Shown here in pieces: positions 24,626 through 33,062 of a DNA stretch of 64,000 nucleotides. The translations under genes were made by a program, and so were the position numbers. Origin of the DNA: Paracoccaceae bacterium (lineage in GTDB: Bacteria > Pseudomonadota > Alphaproteobacteria > Rhodobacterales > Rhodobacteraceae). The stretch lies in NCBI GenBank assembly GCA_019911965.1, contig JAIOJF010000029.1:119451-183450 (forward strand), read 5' to 3'. Below the pieces are notes generated by a model. The model was not told the origin of the DNA and ran no database searches. It was given only the letters and a program-made list of their open reading frames with translations. Position 1 is the stretch's first letter, and each line of letters opens with the position of its first letter.

Positions 24626-26167
24626 TCAGGAACGGGGCAGGTGGATCGCGAAGCGCGCCCGGATGCGGGCGTCGGTTTCGGCGTCAAATGCGGCTTCTGC
24701 CGGCTGGCTGAGGATATCGTTCTTCAGCCGGGACGCCGCGCGGATCAGGTTCGGCTTGCCCTTTTCCACCCATTCCTTGGGCGAAGTGCGATCGCCGATC
24801 GCGGGATAGATATAATCGGTCTGCATCAGGCCTAGGGTCTGGGCTGAGCCGAGGTAATGGCCCGGCCCCGACAGGCAGACATCGCGCATGGTGTCGAGCG
24901 ACAGCGAGGCATCGTTGACTTCGATGCCGCGCACGCATCTGAGCGACTGGCCAAGCAGGTCGTCGCCGATGATCAGGCTTTCAAAGCAGAAGCCAAGCAG
25001 CGAGGCATGCATGCCGACGGCCTCGTAGACCATGTTCAGGCCCGACAGCCCGGCCATCACGTTGGAATGCGCCTGCTCATAGCCCGCCTGCATGTCCGGC
25101 ATCTTGGCATCGGCGATACCGGCAGCGGCCCCGCCCGGCAGGCGGTAATAGCGGTGCATCTGGGCGCAGCCCGCACTCAGCAGCGCCTGTTCGCCCGAGC
25201 CACCCGACATCGCACCGGTCCTGAGGTCCGACACGAAGGGCCAGGTGCCGAAAATCGCCGGATGACCGGGTTTGATGGCGTTGACATAGACCAGCCCGGC
25301 CAGGCATTCCGCGACCGCCTGCACGATGGCCCCGGCGATCGAGGCGGGCGCGGTGGCACCCGCCTGACCGGCGGATAACAGCAATACCGGCATGCCCTTG
25401 GCGATGCATTGTTCCATCACGAGGCAGGCCTCGGTGGCGAATTTCATCGGCGGCACCACGAAGCAGATCGAGGCCGAGATGAAGGGCCGCGCGCGCCAGG
25501 CCTCCTCGCCGCCGGCGATCTCGTGGATCAGATCGAAGCATCCGGGCACGAAACCGGGTTCGGAAAACGAGGTGCCGACATGTTTGGTGGTGCCGGAACA
25601 GCAGGCATAGATGGTGTTGAGGTCCATCTCGAAATTGTCCACGATATCGCGGCAGACCATCGGGCGCTGGAAGAAATGCACATTGTCCAGCCGGTTGACG
25701 ATGCGGGCGGCATCGTGGAGGTCCTGCACGGTGGATTCGCGGTATTCATTGGCCTCGACATCGACCACATGCACCGCCGCGCCGGCCGTGCCGTAATGCA
25801 CGCGGGTGCCGGATAACAAAAGGTCATGCTGGGCCGAGCGCCCGTGCAGGGTGATATCGCGGGCCGCCAGTCGCAGCGCGTTTTCGACGATGGCGCGGGG
25901 AAACCGCAGCCGGTTATCCTTGCCCAGGATCGCACCGGCACCGGTCAGGATACGCACACCGCTTTCCGGCGCGTCGGCCAGGCCGATGGTTTCCAGCGCC
26001 TCCAGGGCGGCCTCGTTGATCCGCTCCATCTCGCCCTGGCTCAGGGGGTTGTAGCGCCCGCCTTCCAGACCGGGGCGGACCGGGCGGATTTCGGCGGCAA
26101 GCGGGGAGGAGCGCAGCGTTTGGCGGGCGGCACGGCCACCGGAACGGCGGGAGCGGAGTTCGGTCAT
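24626..26167 (-). CDS. Trimethylamine-methyltransferase (MttB) family protein, non-pyrrolysine
   Basis: A 513-residue member of the MttB superfamily, which demethylates quaternary or tertiary amines by transfer to a corrinoid protein. The reading frame is uninterrupted, with no internal amber codon, so it is the widespread non-pyrrolysine branch, some of which use glycine betaine or other betaines. Recognisable blocks are GTAGAAVHVVDVEANEYRES, FFQRPMVCRDI and GSGEQALLSAGCAQMHRYYR. No cognate corrinoid protein is adjacent. The first 25 residues are Arg-rich and variable. The ribosome-binding site is weak; a short ORF with a better one lies just upstream (26219-26302). Substrate unknown. Confidence 0.88.
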   Translation of the reverse strand: MTELRSRRSGGRAARQTLRSSPLAAEIRPVRPGLEGGRYNPLSQGEMERINEAALEALETIGLADAPESGVRILTGAGAILGKDNRLRFPRAIVENALRLAARDITLHGRSAQHDLLLSGTRVHYGTAGAAVHVVDVEANEYRESTVQDLHDAARIVNRLDNVHFFQRPMVCRDIVDNFEMDLNTIYACCSGTTKHVGTSFSEPGFVPGCFDLIHEIAGGEEAWRARPFISASICFVVPPMKFATEACLVMEQCIAKGMPVLLLSAGQAGATAPASIAGAIVQAVAECLAGLVYVNAIKPGHPAIFGTWPFVSDLRTGAMSGGSGEQALLSAGCAQMHRYYRLPGGAAAGIADAKMPDMQAGYEQAHSNVMAGLSGLNMVYEAVGMHASLLGFCFESLIIGDDLLGQSLRCVRGIEVNDASLSLDTMRDVCLSGPGHYLGSAQTLGLMQTDYIYPAIGDRTSPKEWVEKGKPNLIRAASRLKNDILSQPAEAAFDAETDARIRARFAIHLPRS

Positions 26168-26218
26168 GATATACGGACTTTCAAAGGAGAATCGGGCGAC
26201 GGATTGAGGCCTGCCGCT

Positions 26219-26302
26219 TCAGGGCCGTCCGCGCGCAGCCCGGCCCCGGCCAGCACCGATGGTGCGGGCGACTAGGGCGATTTTCCAGTCGGTGTCGGGC
26301 AT
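26219..26302 (-). CDS. Possible 27-residue small protein upstream of the MttB-like gene
   Basis: ATG at 26302 follows AGGAG with a seven-base spacer, a better ribosome-binding site than that of the MttB-like gene 51 bases downstream. The product begins MPDTDWKIALVARTIGAGRG and ends in an Arg/Gly-rich tail. It has no membrane helix. It could be a leader ORF affecting translation of the next gene, a genuine small protein, or chance. I do not recognise a family. Confidence 0.35.
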   Translation of the reverse strand: MPDTDWKIALVARTIGAGRGRAARGRP

Positions 26303-26387
26303 GGCCGCACTCCTGATCCGTTCAGGATCGGTGGCGGATTTCCGGAGGTGCGTCTTGTTCGTTTGCGGCAGGCAGGTCGTTTTCCAG

Positions 26388-27431
26388 CTACCAGCTGCCG
26401 CCCGCCCCGCCGCCCGAGGACGATCCGCCGCTGAAGCCCGAGGATGAGGAAGACGAGGAGGATGAACTCAGCATCGGGATGGTTTCGGTGCGGCTGAAAT
26501 GGTGGCCGCAATGGGTGCAGTCGAAGTTGATCTCGGCCATTCCCGACCGCGACGTGGTGGCGGCGCGCAGCGTGTGCCGTATCCTGTTCATGGTGTGAAA
26601 GCTGCATTCCGGGCAGAGCGGGCGCGAGCGCCAGAAGGACGGGTAGCTTTTCACGATGGTGGCTCCGTCGGACGGGCAGCGCCAGACATCGTAATCGACC
26701 GAGGCGAGGGATTCTTCGGCCCTTTGGCCTGCTGACAGATGCGCGTCATCTGCGGCCTCGTCCAGCCGCTGCATCTTCCGCCCGCACGCCTGGCAGGCGG
26801 GCGGCCGATTGCGTTGCCAGCGCCGGTGGCCCAGCCGGACGCCCGCGCCGCCGATGCCAAGCGCGATCAGCCCGCCGATGGACGACAGGATCAGGGTCAG
26901 CCAGTCGGTCTTGCCGCCGACCAGCGGCGTGTCGGTTTGGGTATCGACGTAATCGAGCGCGCTGCGCCGGATCGTCTCGGCGGTGCCGGCGGAAATGCCG
27001 GCGGCGTAGTCGCCCTCGCGGAACCAGGGCAGGAAGGTGTGATCCACCACCGCCTGCATACGGTCGTCAAAGGCTGGCGGATAGCCTGAGCCGAGCGCGA
27101 TGCGCATCTCGCGGTCGGTGCGCGCGACAAGGATCAGGATACCGTCATTGCGGGTCGGATCGCCGACGCCCCAGGCGTTGAACAGGCCGGTGGCGAAGTC
27201 GCGGAGGTTGTCGCTGGGGCCGTAATCGGTGCGTGATTCGATGGTGACAACGGTCATTTCCACGCCGCGTTGTTCGCGGACCTCGCGCAGCATGTCGGTG
27301 ATATGCGCTTCGGTTTCGGGATCGATCAGATCGGCGAAATCGTTGACATAGGTCGAGATATTGGCCGGATAGTTCTGCGCCCAGATCGGGCCGGGCAGCA
27401 GGCAGAACAGAATGATGACAAGGGCGCGCAT
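26388..27431 (-). CDS. TPM-domain membrane protein (YgcG/DUF477 family)
   Basis: A 347-residue envelope protein. Signal peptide 1-18 (ending GPIWA before QNYP), then a TPM domain (about 20-155: VNDFADLIDPETEAHITDML, RNDGILILVARTDREMRIALGSGY), one membrane helix near 185-205 (WLTLILSSIGGLIALGIGG), and a cytoplasmic part with three CxxC pairs (CQACGRKM, CPECSFH, CTHCGHH) that look like zinc ribbons. It ends in a Ser/Gly-rich tail (poly-Ser then GGSSSGGGAGGSW), the usual YgcG ending. TPM proteins are linked to photosystem II repair in plants and to membrane quality control; the bacterial role is undefined. Confidence 0.85.
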   Translation of the reverse strand: MRALVIILFCLLPGPIWAQNYPANISTYVNDFADLIDPETEAHITDMLREVREQRGVEMTVVTIESRTDYGPSDNLRDFATGLFNAWGVGDPTRNDGILILVARTDREMRIALGSGYPPAFDDRMQAVVDHTFLPWFREGDYAAGISAGTAETIRRSALDYVDTQTDTPLVGGKTDWLTLILSSIGGLIALGIGGAGVRLGHRRWQRNRPPACQACGRKMQRLDEAADDAHLSAGQRAEESLASVDYDVWRCPSDGATIVKSYPSFWRSRPLCPECSFHTMNRIRHTLRAATTSRSGMAEINFDCTHCGHHFSRTETIPMLSSSSSSSSSSGFSGGSSSGGGAGGSW

Positions 27432-27469
27432 GGCGGCAGTCTAATCCAGGCCGAAGCGTCTGTCATGCG

Positions 27470-28873
27470 TCATGGCGTGGCGGCCAGTTCGGTTGCGACG
27501 TCGTAGACCGACATCACGTCGTCCCGCGTGCAATCGAATTGCCCGGCGGTCATGCGGATCACGAAGCGGCCCTGATGGGTGGTCTGGGTGAGGTAGACGC
27601 GGCCATCGTCGTTGATGCGTTTCAGCAAGGCTTCGGTTGCGGCATCGGCATCGCCACCTTTCGGAGTATATTGAAAAGTGAACAGGGCCAGCCTTGGTTC
27701 GGTTGTGATCACAAAATCCGGATTGGCGCGGAATCGCTCCGCCAACTCGCCCACCCAGGCGACATGATTGCGGATGCGGGCGCGCAGACCGTCCAGACCA
27801 TAGGCGCGCATCAGGAACCAGAGTTTCAGCGCGCGAAAGCGGCGGCCAAGCGGGATTGTCCATTCATTGTAATTGGTTATGTCGCTTTGTTCGAGCGTTT
27901 TCAGGTAATCCGGGCGCAGGCCAAGCGTGCGCAATTGCGGACTTGCATCGGCCAGGAACTGCACCGAGCAGTCAAATTGCGCGCCCAGCCATTTATGCGG
28001 GTTAAAGACGATGGAATCGGCCCCGTCGACACCCTGCCAGATATGGCGGAACTCCGGGCAGATCATCGCAGAGCCAGCCCAGGCGGCGTCGACATGGGTA
28101 TAAAGGCCTTCAGCCTTGGCCACGGCAACGATCTCGGCCACATTGTCCGACGCCCCGATCGAGGTGCCGCCGACGCAGATCACCACCCCGGCGGGCAGGA
28201 AACCGGCGGCGCGGTCTGCTGTAATTGCGGCCTGTAACGCCTTGGGGTCCATTGCGAAATCGCTGTCGGTCGGAACTTTGACCAGATTGTCCTGGCCGAT
28301 CCCGGCGACCCAGCAGGCCTTGTCGATGGAGGAATGTGTCTGGGCCGAGGCGTAAATGCGCGGGGTCTTTTCACCGGCGATGCCGGATTTGATGCCGCGC
28401 CAGTCGAGGCTGCGTTCGCGCATGGTCAGGATTGCCGACAGGGTGGCGCTGGTGGCGCTGTCCTGGATGGTGCCGGTGAAATGCGGGGCCAGCCCAAGCG
28501 CGTCGCGCAGCCAGCGGATCATCACGCCTTCGATCTCGGTTGCGGCGGGCGAGGTCTGCCACAACATGCATTGTGCGGCGATGGTGTTGGCCAATTGTTC
28601 GGCCACCATCGAGGCCGGTGCGGCGTTGGAACTGAAATAGGCGAAGAAGCGGGGATGCTGCCAGTGGGTCATGCCATCGGGCACGATGCGTTCAAAATCC
28701 GCGAAGATAGCGTCCATCGGCTCGGGCGCATCAGGTGCGTGGGCGGGCAGTTGGGCTGCAATCTCGCCGGGCTTTGTGCGGGCGCGGACAGGGCGCGTGC
28801 GCAGGGTGTCGAGATAGGTCTGGCCCCAGGCGGTGGCGCGGTTGGACCATTTGGTGAAATCGGAAATGTTCAT
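27470..28873 (-). CDS. Group II PLP decarboxylase, aromatic-L-amino-acid decarboxylase-like
   Basis: A 467-residue DDC-type decarboxylase. The PLP lysine is K294 in VFNPHKWLGAQFDCS, and THVDAAWAGSAMICPEFRH is the cofactor Asp region, both close to tyrosine/DOPA/phenylalanine decarboxylases. The ATG at 28873 is preferred over one at 28936 because GGAG lies eight bases upstream and the N-terminus MNISDFTKWSNRATAW matches the family. Nineteen bases upstream lies a near copy of the hpa operator (28892-28905), so it is probably under HpaR. Decarboxylation of tyrosine or DOPA would give tyramine or dopamine, whose oxidation leads to 4-hydroxyphenylacetate or homoprotocatechuate, feeding the hpa pathway. 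Confidence 0.9.
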   Translation of the reverse strand: MNISDFTKWSNRATAWGQTYLDTLRTRPVRARTKPGEIAAQLPAHAPDAPEPMDAIFADFERIVPDGMTHWQHPRFFAYFSSNAAPASMVAEQLANTIAAQCMLWQTSPAATEIEGVMIRWLRDALGLAPHFTGTIQDSATSATLSAILTMRERSLDWRGIKSGIAGEKTPRIYASAQTHSSIDKACWVAGIGQDNLVKVPTDSDFAMDPKALQAAITADRAAGFLPAGVVICVGGTSIGASDNVAEIVAVAKAEGLYTHVDAAWAGSAMICPEFRHIWQGVDGADSIVFNPHKWLGAQFDCSVQFLADASPQLRTLGLRPDYLKTLEQSDITNYNEWTIPLGRRFRALKLWFLMRAYGLDGLRARIRNHVAWVGELAERFRANPDFVITTEPRLALFTFQYTPKGGDADAATEALLKRINDDGRVYLTQTTHQGRFVIRMTAGQFDCTRDDVMSVYDVATELAATP

Positions 28874-28891
28874 CGCAGGCTCCGCCGGGTG

Positions 28892-28905
28892 TTTAACATG
28901 TTCAC
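28892..28905. promoter_or_regulatory. HpaR-like operator ahead of the aromatic decarboxylase
   Basis: TTTAACATGTTCAC contains TTAACATGTTCA, matching operator 1 of the hpa region at 11 of 12 positions. It lies between the predicted -10 and the ATG of the decarboxylase gene. Confidence 0.6.
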
Positions 28906-28907
28906 TA

Positions 28908-28936
28908 AGCCTATGCCGGTGTTGCGGGATTGGCAA
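28908..28936 (-). promoter_or_regulatory. Candidate promoter of the aromatic decarboxylase
   Basis: Minus strand TTGCCA (28936-28931), 17-base spacer and TAGGCT (28913-28908). The -10 borders the operator-like site, consistent with repression. Confidence 0.45.
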
Positions 28937-28959
28937 GCGGACCTGTCAGCGGGTCGCCA

Positions 28960-29802
28960 TCATTCACCGCCCGTTGATCCCCCGCCACGAACCAGCAAGG
29001 GATCGCTCAGCGATGCCGGTGCGGCGTTCGACAGGGCGGTGAAATCGCCATCTTCCAGCATGGCGCGCCCGGCATCCAGAATGGTGCGGTGGGTCAGCCG
29101 CGCCAGCGCCGCCCCGATGCTGATCCGCGCCACCCCGGCGGCGGCGAATTCGGCGCGACTGACGCGCGCGAAAGGCCCGGCGGCCAGCGCATTGACCGGC
29201 TTATTGACCGCGCTGCAGATCCGGCGAAGATCGTTCAGCGATTTCGGCATCGGCGCATAAAGGCAATCGGCCCCGGCCTCGGCAAAGGCCAGCAGGCGGC
29301 GCAGCGCCTCGTCGATGTCGTATGTACCCGTCAGGATGCCATCGGCGCGCGCCACCAGCACGAAATCGCGCGGCAGGGTGCGGGCGGCGGATGCGGCGGC
29401 GCAGATGCGCTCGACCGCGAAGTCGAAATCATAGGCCGTTTTGGCGGGCAGGGCGGTATCTTCGATGCAAATCCCCGCCAGTCCGACCTCGGCCGACAGG
29501 CGGACGGTTTCCGCCACGGTCTCGGGCGCGTCGCCAAAGCCGTTCTCGAAATCGCCCGAAACCGGCAGCGACGTGGCGGCAACCAGATCGCCGGCATGGG
29601 CCAGCGCCTCGTCCCTTGTGATCGTGCCCATATCCGGGCGGCCAAGGGTGAAGGCATGGGCCCCGCTGGAGGTGGCCAGCGCACGCGCCCCCATCGCCGC
29701 CATCAGCCGGGCCGAGCCGCGATCCCAGACATTGGCCAGAATGAACGGATTGCCCGGCTGGTGCAGGGCGCGAAAGTCGGGGCCGGGATCATGGCGGGTC
29801 AT
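28960..29802 (-). CDS. Isocitrate lyase / PEP mutase superfamily protein
   Basis: A 280-residue TIM-barrel protein of the PEP-mutase/oxaloacetate-decarboxylase group. Motifs: NVWDRGSARLMAAMGARALATSS, SGDFENGFGDAPE and the metal-site loop GICIEDTALP; VLVARADGILTG resembles the substrate-phosphate region. The isocitrate-lyase KKCGH Cys is absent, so it is not an ICL or methylisocitrate lyase. Members cleave or rearrange small 2-oxo acids or phosphonates; the reaction here is unknown. Its ATG overlaps the stop of the upstream aminotransferase by four bases, so the two probably act in one route. Confidence 0.85.
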   Translation of the reverse strand: MTRHDPGPDFRALHQPGNPFILANVWDRGSARLMAAMGARALATSSGAHAFTLGRPDMGTITRDEALAHAGDLVAATSLPVSGDFENGFGDAPETVAETVRLSAEVGLAGICIEDTALPAKTAYDFDFAVERICAAASAARTLPRDFVLVARADGILTGTYDIDEALRRLLAFAEAGADCLYAPMPKSLNDLRRICSAVNKPVNALAAGPFARVSRAEFAAAGVARISIGAALARLTHRTILDAGRAMLEDGDFTALSNAAPASLSDPLLVRGGGSTGGE

Positions 29803-30971
29803 TGCGATTTCCTTTCAGCGAAGGCGATAAGGCGTTGCAGGGCGATTACAAATCGTTCGTCGTCAATCGTCATCGCCACCCGGATATGGCCGGCGGCGGA
29901 TTGCCCGAAGCTTTCGCCGGGCATGACGGCGATCTTTTCGTCCGCCAGCAGCGCCAGCGCGAAGGCCTCGCCGCTCAGGCCCGTGGCGCGGATGTCCAGC
30001 ATCAGGTACATCGCACCACCCGAAGGCACCAGCCGCACCGCATTGGCCCCCGCCAGCACCTCGCGTGCCAGATCGCGGCGGCGGCGGAACGGTTCGGCAA
30101 TGGCAAGTTCCAGCGCCGCGCCCTGGTTCAGCGCGAACAGGGCGGCGTCCTGGATGAAGCCGGGCACGCCGTAGGTGGTGGAGGTCGACAGATCGATCAG
30201 CCGTTCGATCACGTCTTCCGGGGCGACAATCCAGCCGACCCGGCTGCCGGTCATGGCGTGGCTTTTCGACATCGAGCCGACCACCAGCGTGCGCTTCGCC
30301 ATGCCGTCCACCTGACGCGGCGACAGGTGCTCGCCCTGCCAGACCTGGCTGTCGTAAACCTCGTCCGAGATCAGCCAGAGGTCATGCGCGGTGGCAAGTT
30401 CGCAGATCATCTCGATCGTGGCGCGGCTGTAGACCACGCCGGTCGGGTTGTTGGGCGAGTTGATCAGCAGCGTCCGCGCATCCCTGGCGGCGTCGTCCAG
30501 TTCGGCGCGGGTCGGCTGGAAATCGTTTTCGGGGCGCGTCGCCACCGGCACCGCCACCGCACCGGCCCCGCGCAATGTGCCGGGATAGGTGGCGTAATAA
30601 GGATCGAGGAACAGCGCACGGTCGCCGGGATCAATGGTGGCCATATGCGCGGCAAACAGCGCCGCCTGGCCGCCTGGGGTGACGATGATGTTGCGGTAAC
30701 TGGTGGGCACGCCTGTGCGGGCCTCGATCCGTACGGCGATAGCCTCGCGCAGGTCCCTGATCCCCGGCACCATCGCATAGCCGGTATTGCCGCCCGTCGC
30801 GCTGTCGTACATTGCCTTAAGGATTTCGGGTTCGGTGCGCCGGTCATGCTCGCCGATGGTCAGTTCAAGGATATCCTCGCCCGCTGCCTTCAACTGGCGT
30901 GCCTTGTAGAATACGCCCCAGCCATCGCTGCCGCCGGCGGTGATATTGGTTATCCGGTCCGACAATTGCAT
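29799..30971 (-). CDS. Class I/II PLP aminotransferase
   Basis: A 390-residue aspartate-aminotransferase-fold enzyme. The Schiff-base Lys is in GSMSKSHAMTGSRVGW, LINSPNNPTGVVYS and LISDEVYDS are the standard cofactor contacts. The ATG at 30971 follows GAGGGAGGG; a longer version to 31028 overlaps the YjbR gene and is not family-like. It could act on aromatic or aliphatic amino acids. It is translationally coupled to the PEP-mutase-family gene downstream and starts 54 bases after the yjbR-like stop. Confidence 0.9.
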   Translation of the reverse strand: MQLSDRITNITAGGSDGWGVFYKARQLKAAGEDILELTIGEHDRRTEPEILKAMYDSATGGNTGYAMVPGIRDLREAIAVRIEARTGVPTSYRNIIVTPGGQAALFAAHMATIDPGDRALFLDPYYATYPGTLRGAGAVAVPVATRPENDFQPTRAELDDAARDARTLLINSPNNPTGVVYSRATIEMICELATAHDLWLISDEVYDSQVWQGEHLSPRQVDGMAKRTLVVGSMSKSHAMTGSRVGWIVAPEDVIERLIDLSTSTTYGVPGFIQDAALFALNQGAALELAIAEPFRRRRDLAREVLAGANAVRLVPSGGAMYLMLDIRATGLSGEAFALALLADEKIAVMPGESFGQSAAGHIRVAMTIDDERFVIALQRLIAFAERKSQ

Positions 30972-31024
30972 GGCACCCTCCCTCAATCGGCTTTCGGGGA
31001 CAGGGCAGGTATTCGCGGGATTCT

Positions 31025-31381
31025 TCAACCCCCGGCGAGCGGCGGCAGCGATTTCTGCACGCCTTTGGGCAGGCTGGCGCGGACCGTCCGGTAGGACGTG
31101 GTGATGCGCTCGCGCATTTCGCCCGCATCCAGCGCACCTTCAGCGAAATGGATCCAGCCGCCCCGCGTCAGGTAGCGCGGCTTGGTGCCGCGTCCGACCT
31201 CGATCAGCATCTGCGCGGTATCGGGATGGTCGCATTTCACCGTGACGCCGGTCTCGACCGCGCCAAGGAAGATGAAGGACTTGTCGCCCACCTTCCAGAC
31301 ATTATGGCCGCCACCCCAGGGGTCGGACCATTCCGCCCCGGGCAGGCCGGCGCAAAAGGCGTTGATCTCGTCGACTGTCAT
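31025..31381 (-). CDS. MmcQ/YjbR family protein
   Basis: A 118-residue protein of the YjbR family, a CyaY-like double-wing fold sometimes described as DNA-binding. Motifs EWSDPWGGGHNVWKVGDKSF and GGWIHFAEG fit. Function is unknown. It heads the leftward group with the aminotransferase. The divergent region to its right holds the cysS leader and its promoter. Confidence 0.87.
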   Translation of the reverse strand: MTVDEINAFCAGLPGAEWSDPWGGGHNVWKVGDKSFIFLGAVETGVTVKCDHPDTAQMLIEVGRGTKPRYLTRGGWIHFAEGALDAGEMRERITTSYRTVRASLPKGVQKSLPPLAGG

Positions 31382-31419
31382 CGCGCCAGTCTAGCCGCGA
31401 TTGCGAAGGTTGAAAAGTC

Positions 31420-31449
31420 TTGTGCCGGAGGCGCTGGTTGGCGTAACAA
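31420..31449 (+). promoter_or_regulatory. Candidate promoter of the cysS leader, placing the start site at the leader ATG
   Basis: TTGTGC at 31420-31425, 18-base spacer, TAACAA at 31444-31449. Transcription would begin about seven bases later, at or near the A of the ATG at 31457, making the leader ORF leaderless. There is no ribosome-binding site immediately before that ATG, which agrees with this reading. Confidence 0.45.
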
Positions 31450-31456
31450 GACGGCC

Positions 31457-31501
31457 ATGAGAACCCGTAGCATCCCCTGCTGCATCTGCATTACCTGCTG
31501 A
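31457..31501 (+). CDS. Cysteine-rich leader peptide (14 aa) ahead of cysS, candidate attenuator
   Basis: ATG at 31457 opens a 14-codon ORF, MRTRSIPCCICITC, stopping at TGA 31499-31501. Four of its last seven codons are TGC (Cys), a density far above chance, and the next gene is cysteinyl-tRNA synthetase, 85 bases on. This is the classical logic of a ribosome-mediated attenuator sensing charged tRNA-Cys. The codon 4-6 segment TAGCATC (31468-31474) can pair with GATGCTA (31544-31550), while CGGCGGGCC (31509-31517) can pair with GGTCCGCCG (31551-31559); the two pairings cross and are mutually exclusive. There is no T-run, so control would act by Rho, by translation or by an alternative fold. Unproven but well supported by pattern. 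Confidence 0.6.
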   Translation: MRTRSIPCCICITC

Positions 31502-31508
31502 CATTGTC

Positions 31509-31559
31509 CGGCGGGCCGTTCTCTGTTTCCAAAACCGAAGTCAGATGCTAGGTCCGCCG
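31509..31559 (+). promoter_or_regulatory. Candidate RNA switch between the leader ORF and cysS
   Basis: CGGCGGGCC (31509-31517) pairs with GGTCCGCCG (31551-31559): nine pairs with one G-U. GATGCTA (31544-31550), directly before the 3' arm, instead pairs with TAGCATC inside the leader ORF. A ribosome held at the first Cys codons would cover the leader arm and favour the downstream hairpin. Confidence 0.4.
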
Positions 31560-31586
31560 CGATGGTTCCGCGTGCGAGTATGAGAC

Positions 31587-33062
31587 ATGACCGAGATCAG
31601 GCTTTACAACACCAAGACCCGGACGAAAGAGCTGTTCACGCCGCTGGATGCGCGGAACGTGCGGATGTATGTCTGCGGGCCGACCGTCTATGACCGCGCC
31701 CATATCGGCAATGCCCGCCCGGTGATCGTGTTCGATGTGCTGTACCGGCTGCTTCGGCATGTCTACGGCGCTGACCACGTGACTTACGCGCGGAATTTCA
31801 CGGATGTTGACGACAAGATCAACACGCGGGCGGCGGAAAGCGGGCGGTCGATCCGCGAGATCACCGACCAGACGATCGGCTGGTATCTTGAGGATATGAA
31901 AGCGCTCGGCAATCTTAAACCCGATCTGGCACCAAGAGCGACGGAGTATATCGTCGAGATGGTGGAGATGACCAAGGAGTTGATCGCCTCGGGCCATGCT
32001 TACGAGGCCGAGGGGCATGTGCTGTTCGACGTCACCTCCTATGATCGCTATGGCTCGCTGTCGGGCCGGTCGATCGACGACATGATCGCCGGTGCGCGGG
32101 TCGAGGTGGCGCCGTACAAACGCAACCCGATGGATTTCGTGCTGTGGAAACCTTCGGACAAGGATCAGCCGGGCTGGGACAGCCCCTGGGGGCGGGGACG
32201 TCCGGGCTGGCATATCGAATGCTCGGCCATGACAAGGGCGCTGTTCGGCGAGCGGTTCGATATTCACGGCGGCGGGCTGGACCTGGCATTCCCGCATCAC
32301 GAGAACGAAAAGGCGCAAAGCTGCTGCGAGGCGGGCGAGGATTCGTTTGCGCAGGTCTGGATGCATAACGAGATGCTGCAGGTCGAGGGCAAGAAGATGT
32401 CCAAGTCGCTGGGGAATTTCTTTTCGGTGCGGGAATTGCTGGATCAGGGCTATCCGGGGGAGGTGATCCGGTTCGTGTTCCTGAGCACCCATTATCGCAA
32501 GCCGATGGACTGGACGGAGAAGAAGGCGCGGGAGGCGAGAAACACACTTCGGAAGTGGGCGGAAGTGGCTGACGAAACCGGAATGGGAACACCAAATGCT
32601 GAAGTGGTTGAAGCTCTTGCAGATGATCTGAACACTTGGGCTGCGATCGACAAATTGCATGAATTGTTTGGTAAGGACGACCGAAGCTCTCTGACAGCTT
32701 CTGCGCATCTCTTGGGCATTGATTTGAACTCAATTGCATTGTGCGAATGGGCCAAGCCATTCCACTATGAAATGGTTGACGGCAGTTTCCTGAAAGAAGG
32801 TGTGGATTACCAGCCGACAGTTGGTGTTCTAGGTTGGGGGCCAATTTCTGAAAAACTTCGCGATGCAGCTTTAGGGGTCGTTCGCAAATGGCTTTCTCTC
32901 AGGAGAAACAAAGCATGGGAAGACGCAGATAGGCTGAAGGAAAAAGCCGCCGAGATGGGCATCGAATTGCGCGCCTCAAAATCATCAAATGGTATCAACA
33001 ATGGCACAGCTAGCTTAGATAATGATGGAATTTGCCCCGCCAAGCTGGAGGCCCTGAAATGA
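31587..33062 (+). CDS. cysS: Cysteinyl-tRNA synthetase
   Basis: A 491-residue class-I synthetase charging tRNA-Cys. HIGH-type motif [10 protein letters not shown] with zinc Cys in [13 protein letters not shown] motif at [10 protein letters not shown], and zinc ligands in WHIECSAM and [11 protein letters not shown]. From about base 32,550 to 33,030 the sequence changes character: GC falls to about half (29 of 60 in 32,881-32,940) with AT-ending codons, and the encoded C-terminal anticodon-binding part is longer and diverged (for example [15 protein letters not shown]) before returning to the usual ending PAKLEALK. The frame is intact. The upstream region has only a weak ribosome-binding site and the Cys-rich leader ORF. 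Confidence 0.96.
   Translation: MTEIRLYNTKTRTKELFTPLDARNVRMYVCGPTVYDRAHIGNARPVIVFDVLYRLLRHVYGADHVTYARNFTDVDDKINTRAAESGRSIREITDQTIGWYLEDMKALGNLKPDLAPRATEYIVEMVEMTKELIASGHAYEAEGHVLFDVTSYDRYGSLSGRSIDDMIAGARVEVAPYKRNPMDFVLWKPSDKDQPGWDSPWGRGRPGWHIECSAMTRALFGERFDIHGGGLDLAFPHHENEKAQSCCEAGEDSFAQVWMHNEMLQVEGKKMSKSLGNFFSVRELLDQGYPGEVIRFVFLSTHYRKPMDWTEKKAREARNTLRKWAEVADETGMGTPNAEVVEALADDLNTWAAIDKLHELFGKDDRSSLTASAHLLGIDLNSIALCEWAKPFHYEMVDGSFLKEGVDYQPTVGVLGWGPISEKLRDAALGVVRKWLSLRRNKAWEDADRLKEKAAEMGIELRASKSSNGINNGTASLDNDGICPAKLEALK

Noticed and set aside
31502..31586. Intrinsic terminator in the cysS leader
   Set aside because: The stem at 31509-31559 is not followed by a T-run, so I describe it only as a switch candidate.
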